64,000 nucleotides of DNA, taken from NCBI RefSeq assembly GCF_001050115.1, contig NZ_CP012024.1, forward strand, positions 2,584,001-2,648,000. Direction: 5' to 3'. Made by a program: the position numbers and the translations under genes. Shown in pieces: positions 61,285-64,000 of this stretch. The notes beneath the pieces were generated by a model that searched no databases, was not told the DNA's origin, and saw nothing but the letters and a program-made list of their open reading frames with translations. The DNA is from Bacillus smithii (lineage in GTDB: Bacteria; Bacillota; Bacilli; Bacillales; DSM-4216). Within the stretch, counting starts at the first letter, position 1. Each line of letters opens with the position of its first letter.

Positions 61285-61452
61285 CTATGATCTTTTTGTT
61301 TGTCGTTCCGCCCATTTATTTCGTTCACCGTCATCGGACAGTGCTTCTGCAAACGGGTGGCTGTCTCGTTCTTGAGAAGGCATTTTCGAAGATCGAAGCT
61401 CTGCCGAATTCAAATTATTGTTTGGGGCCGCTTCTTCATTCCATTTTCCCAT
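61285..61452 (-). CDS. Small hydrophilic protein of unknown function
   Basis: 55 residues (MGKWNEEAAPNNNLNSAEL...WAERQTKRS). ATG 61452 follows AAAGGAGG at good spacing, the main reason to accept it. It is rich in Asn, Ser, Glu, Arg and Lys, without hydrophobic segments. It resembles the many small spore or stress proteins of Bacillaceae in composition only. Divergent from the potassium channel gene. Confidence 0.5.
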   Translation of the reverse strand: MGKWNEEAAPNNNLNSAELRSSKMPSQERDSHPFAEALSDDGERNKWAERQTKRS

Positions 61453-61691
61453 CTTCCGCCCCTCCTTTCTCATCTTTTTGGTTTAGATGAAAAACTCTCA
61501 TAAGACAATAAATCCAGAATTTTTGTTTAATAAAAAGCGATCTTATCCATATGGAGAAGTTTCGTTTATAGTTTTAGTTTATCGAAGTTCCAAAAAAACA
61601 TGCTCCGACTTGAGAGTCTTTGTTCTCTAGTTATGCAATGCCGACAAAACGGACATACTGATAGACAGAAAATAAAGGAGCTGGATGCGGA

Positions 61692-62678
61692 ATGGCTTTT
61701 TACCGGATTTTTCTGCGCTGGCCGCTTGTCGGCCGTGTATTAGCCATCTCTGTAGCCATTATTGTAGCAGCCGGAGTCATTATTCACTTCTTGGAACCGG
61801 TCACTTTTCCTACTATATTTGAAGGAATCTGGTGGGCTGTGATCACCGCCTCCACGGTTGGCTACGGAGATTACGTTCCCGCAACATTAGAAGGGCGGCT
61901 AATCGGATTGATTCTAATTTTTGCCGGCGCCGGATTTTTAACGACTTATTTCGCCTCATTAGCAGCAACCGCGGTCACTCGTCAAAATGCCTATATAGAT
62001 GGCAAAGAAACATTTAAGGAAGACCGCCATATCGTCATTATCGGCTGGAATGAACGATCGCGTGCGTTTATTCATCATTGGTCTCTCTTAAAAAATTCCA
62101 AGTCCATCTTGTTGATCGATGAGTCTTTGCACCAAAATCCATTTTCAGATGGCAGAGTGCACTTTATTAAAGGAGTTCCTTATCAAGACGACACCTTGCA
62201 AAAAGGAAATGTAAAGCAAGCCGATCTCGTTTTGATTACAGCAGATCAGGATAAAAACGAACGTCAAGCGGATATGGCCACCATCTTAACGATTATCGCT
62301 GTAAAAGGAATGAATCCAAACGTCTATTGTTTAGCAGAAATTTTAACGGCAGAACAAGTAGAAAATGCTAAAAGAGCCGGTGCAGATGAATTGATTCATA
62401 CGAATCAGCTTGCAAGTTTCGCTATGTTGAACAGCTTGCTTTGCCACGGAATGTCTGACGCCGTAATGGATCTATTAGATCATGTGAATGGCAGTCATTT
62501 CAAAACGATCGTAATGGAAGACGAGTGGGATGGGTTGACCTTTCGACAGTTAAGCAATGTGCTCATCCAAAAACGAATGCTTCTGCTCGGAGTGAAGCGA
62601 GAAGAAGACGTAATCATCAACCCTCCACCTGAATTAACAATGAAAAAAAGTTTTCAGCTGATCATTATATCCGATTAG
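61692..62678 (+). CDS. yugO: Two-TM potassium channel with RCK/TrkA-N domain (YugO type)
   Basis: 328 residues. The first helix (residues ~15-33) is followed by the pore loop with selectivity filter TASTVGYGDY near residue 56 and the second helix. The cytoplasmic RCK domain starts HIVIIGWNERSRAF near residue 114 and continues to about 240, ending in an RCK-C-like segment. MthK-like architecture. The B. subtilis homologue YugO mediates K+ release in biofilm electrical signalling. GGAG lies 11 bases before ATG 61692. Convergent with yugN, sharing four bases. Confidence 0.9.
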   Translation: MAFYRIFLRWPLVGRVLAISVAIIVAAGVIIHFLEPVTFPTIFEGIWWAVITASTVGYGDYVPATLEGRLIGLILIFAGAGFLTTYFASLAATAVTRQNAYIDGKETFKEDRHIVIIGWNERSRAFIHHWSLLKNSKSILLIDESLHQNPFSDGRVHFIKGVPYQDDTLQKGNVKQADLVLITADQDKNERQADMATILTIIAVKGMNPNVYCLAEILTAEQVENAKRAGADELIHTNQLASFAMLNSLLCHGMSDAVMDLLDHVNGSHFKTIVMEDEWDGLTFRQLSNVLIQKRMLLLGVKREEDVIINPPPELTMKKSFQLIIISD

Positions 62679-63079
62679 TCTATCAACAAAGACTCGATGT
62701 CACGCACAAGCTGTTTTCCAAACTGGATATATTCTTCCGGAAATTCAGCATCTTTCTCTTGCGGTTCCGAAAATTGATTAAAAGAGGCGGCCAAATTTCC
62801 GGAGGAAGCATAATCGTCCAAGCCGCGCTGATATACATGATTCATTAAAAACGGCCTCCCTAGTTTCACAGTTACACCTGCTGAATCCAATTGGCCGTCT
62901 ACAGCCGTAAATGGGATGCGTAAAAATTGATAACCTTCATCATCGCTGATTTTATAATCGAACGATCCATGATCATAATCCCAATTCCCGCCAATTTGAA
63001 ACCCTTTTGGTTTTAATGATTGTTCCAGATTATATAAAGAATAATGCCGCCCCTCTATTTTCGAAGGTATTTGAATCAT
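62675..63079 (-). CDS. yugN: YugN-like protein
   Basis: 134 residues of the YugN-like family, cytoplasmic, of unknown function. Recognisable segments are KPKGFQIGGNWDYDHGSFDYKI and FLRIPFTAVDGQLD. ATG 63079 follows AAGGAGGG. The neighbour of the potassium channel gene is the same as in B. subtilis. Confidence 0.85.
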   Translation of the reverse strand: MIQIPSKIEGRHYSLYNLEQSLKPKGFQIGGNWDYDHGSFDYKISDDEGYQFLRIPFTAVDGQLDSAGVTVKLGRPFLMNHVYQRGLDDYASSGNLAASFNQFSEPQEKDAEFPEEYIQFGKQLVRDIESLLID

Positions 63080-63649
63080 TGCAATTCCCTCCTTTCTTTT
63101 TAGTATTTACAGCTTATCTTAAAGAATCCGTCATTTTGTTTTTAACACTATGCTTCTTCATTATGTATGGTTTTGTTTCTTTTTAGCTTGCCAGTTGCGG
63201 CAGTGTTTCATGTTTTTGGAATAAAATAAGCGGCTTTATGATCTTTATTCTTACACAGTCTTGGAGTTTTGATCTCGATGGAAAGTTTGTGAGTGGTCCA
63301 ATTTTCGCACAACATGCCACTTATAACTTGAAGCATCTTTAGTTTTCAATTTAGGAGATCAAGAAAGAGGAGAATCAATCATAGCTGCAGGGAAAACCAA
63401 GCAGCATGAAGAACGAGATATCATTCATCACTTGGATTGCCCTGAAGCTGGTCAAAGTAAAAGAAGGTCTAAGTTCAGACTTTTGAATTTGGGGAAGAGA
63501 CAAGGTTTTCAGCTACTGTAAAAGTATTACCCATAATCGACAAATCAGCAGTTCCATGACTTTGGAAGAAGCTGATGATGAATATGCTTTTTGGAGACTG
63601 CACAAACAAAAAACGAATGTTTGCGCCATCTACATCTTTTGGTATGAAA
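63080..63649. other. Intergenic region, no confident gene
   Basis: About 570 bp. A plus-strand stretch near 63350-63525 stays open (GDQERGESIIAAGKTK...) but has no start codon with a ribosome site. It could be a degraded gene fragment. Nothing else was recognised. Confidence 0.4.
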
Positions 63650-64000
63650 CTAGCTGTTTTTCATTTTGGTAACAGGAACTTCCAGACTTTTGTTTCGCAA
63701 TATCAATACCATGTTTACCAACAGAAACGCCATAGTGACATAAAATATAAGCTTTATGTTATAAGCCGCAGCAATCGAACTTCCTAACAAAGGCCCCAGC
63801 AAATTTCCAAGAAACCGTGCGGAAGAATTGATTCCAAACGCCGTTCCTTGGAGATTGGCGGGGGCTAATTTCTTGACCAAAACGTTTAACGAAGGGATCA
63901 TTCCTCCGGTAAACAGTCCTAGAAAAAAGCGTCCAATAAGCAAAAGAGTGATATTTTTAGCTAACACTTGCGGCAAGAAAGCCAAGGCAGACATCGTGAG
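63650..64000 (-). CDS. MFS transporter, C-terminal part (continues beyond the window)
   Basis: About 116 residues on the minus strand, cut by the window end. Membrane helices and the MFS-type loop GRFFLGLFTGGMIPSLNVLVKKLAP are visible, then NSSARFLGNLLGPLLGSSIA, typical of TetA/NorA-like multidrug or sugar-efflux members. The short distance from this repeat to the stop suggests either a shortened protein or that this is the first-half motif of a truncated transporter, because a full MFS protein would have about 200 more residues after this motif. Substrate unknown. Confidence 0.6.
   Translation of the reverse strand, partial: LTMSALAFLPQVLAKNITLLLIGRFFLGLFTGGMIPSLNVLVKKLAPANLQGTAFGINSSARFLGNLLGPLLGSSIAAAYNIKLIFYVTMAFLLVNMVLILRNKSLEVPVTKMKNS

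Overview
The window comes from a low-to-moderate-GC endospore-forming Bacillaceae chromosome, probably a Bacillus relative. The evidence is the gene content and order: ytwF-leuS, ytzC-ytqA-ytqB, ytpB-ytpA-ytoA, asnB-metK-pckA, ytmB-ytmA-ytlA-ytlC-ytlD-ytkD, dps-yidD, menF-menD-menH-menB-menE and yugO-yugN follow the B. subtilis arrangement. TTG and GTG starts are common, AGGAGG ribosome sites are strong, and control elements are Gram-positive (a T-box before leuS, a SAM-I riboswitch before metK). The species cannot be fixed from the sequence alone.

Layout. 0.4-2.6 kb: a chemoreceptor with its own promoter and a perfect palindrome. 2.6-3.3 kb: group II intron copy 1. 3.3-8.5 kb: gabD, a rhodanese and leuS with its T-box. 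8.7-9.6 kb: an orphan secreted protein and a small unannotated gene. 9.6-18.5 kb: tRNA-modification genes (ytqA/ytqB), an LLM flavin oxidoreductase, the sesquarterpene synthase ytpB with the lipase ytpA, ytoA, a membrane C39-type protein and asnB. 18.9-22.6 kb: metK and pckA. 22.7-23.3 kb: intron copy 2. 23.4-30.8 kb: ytmB, ytmA, an ABC importer, ytkD and small proteins, then an alcohol dehydrogenase plus lactonase pair. 31.3-32.6 kb: an EamA exporter and a zinc-ribbon protein. 32.6-33.2 kb: intron copy 3. 33.6-42.2 kb: dps, yidD and a nearly complete menaquinone gene set (menF, D, H, B, E, with divergent menA). 42.26-43.81 kb: an IS1182-family element. 44.1-52.0 kb: the glycogen operon glgB-C-D-A-P. 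52.3-59.1 kb: a reverse-strand rrn operon (16S-23S-5S) with 20 tRNA genes. 59.9-64.0 kb: an MgtC-like membrane protein, tRNA-Ala, the K+ channel yugO, yugN and a partial MFS gene.

The main discovery is the mobile DNA. Three 640-bp copies, apparently identical, are ORF-less group IIC introns. They carry a GTGCGCC 5' end, a domain V with a CGC catalytic triad, and a body strongly resembling the Oceanobacillus iheyensis intron. Each lies immediately downstream of a hairpin on the same strand; in two cases this is plainly the intrinsic terminator of gabD or ytmB. They encode no reverse transcriptase, so they were presumably mobilised in trans. Independently, the IS1182-type element has inserted at the menA terminator and is flanked by a 23-bp direct repeat that is the whole terminator hairpin. 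Transcription terminators therefore act as landing sites for two unrelated element types here.

Most remaining genes are housekeeping: central metabolism (PEP carboxykinase, SAM synthesis, asparagine synthesis), menaquinone, glycogen storage and translation.
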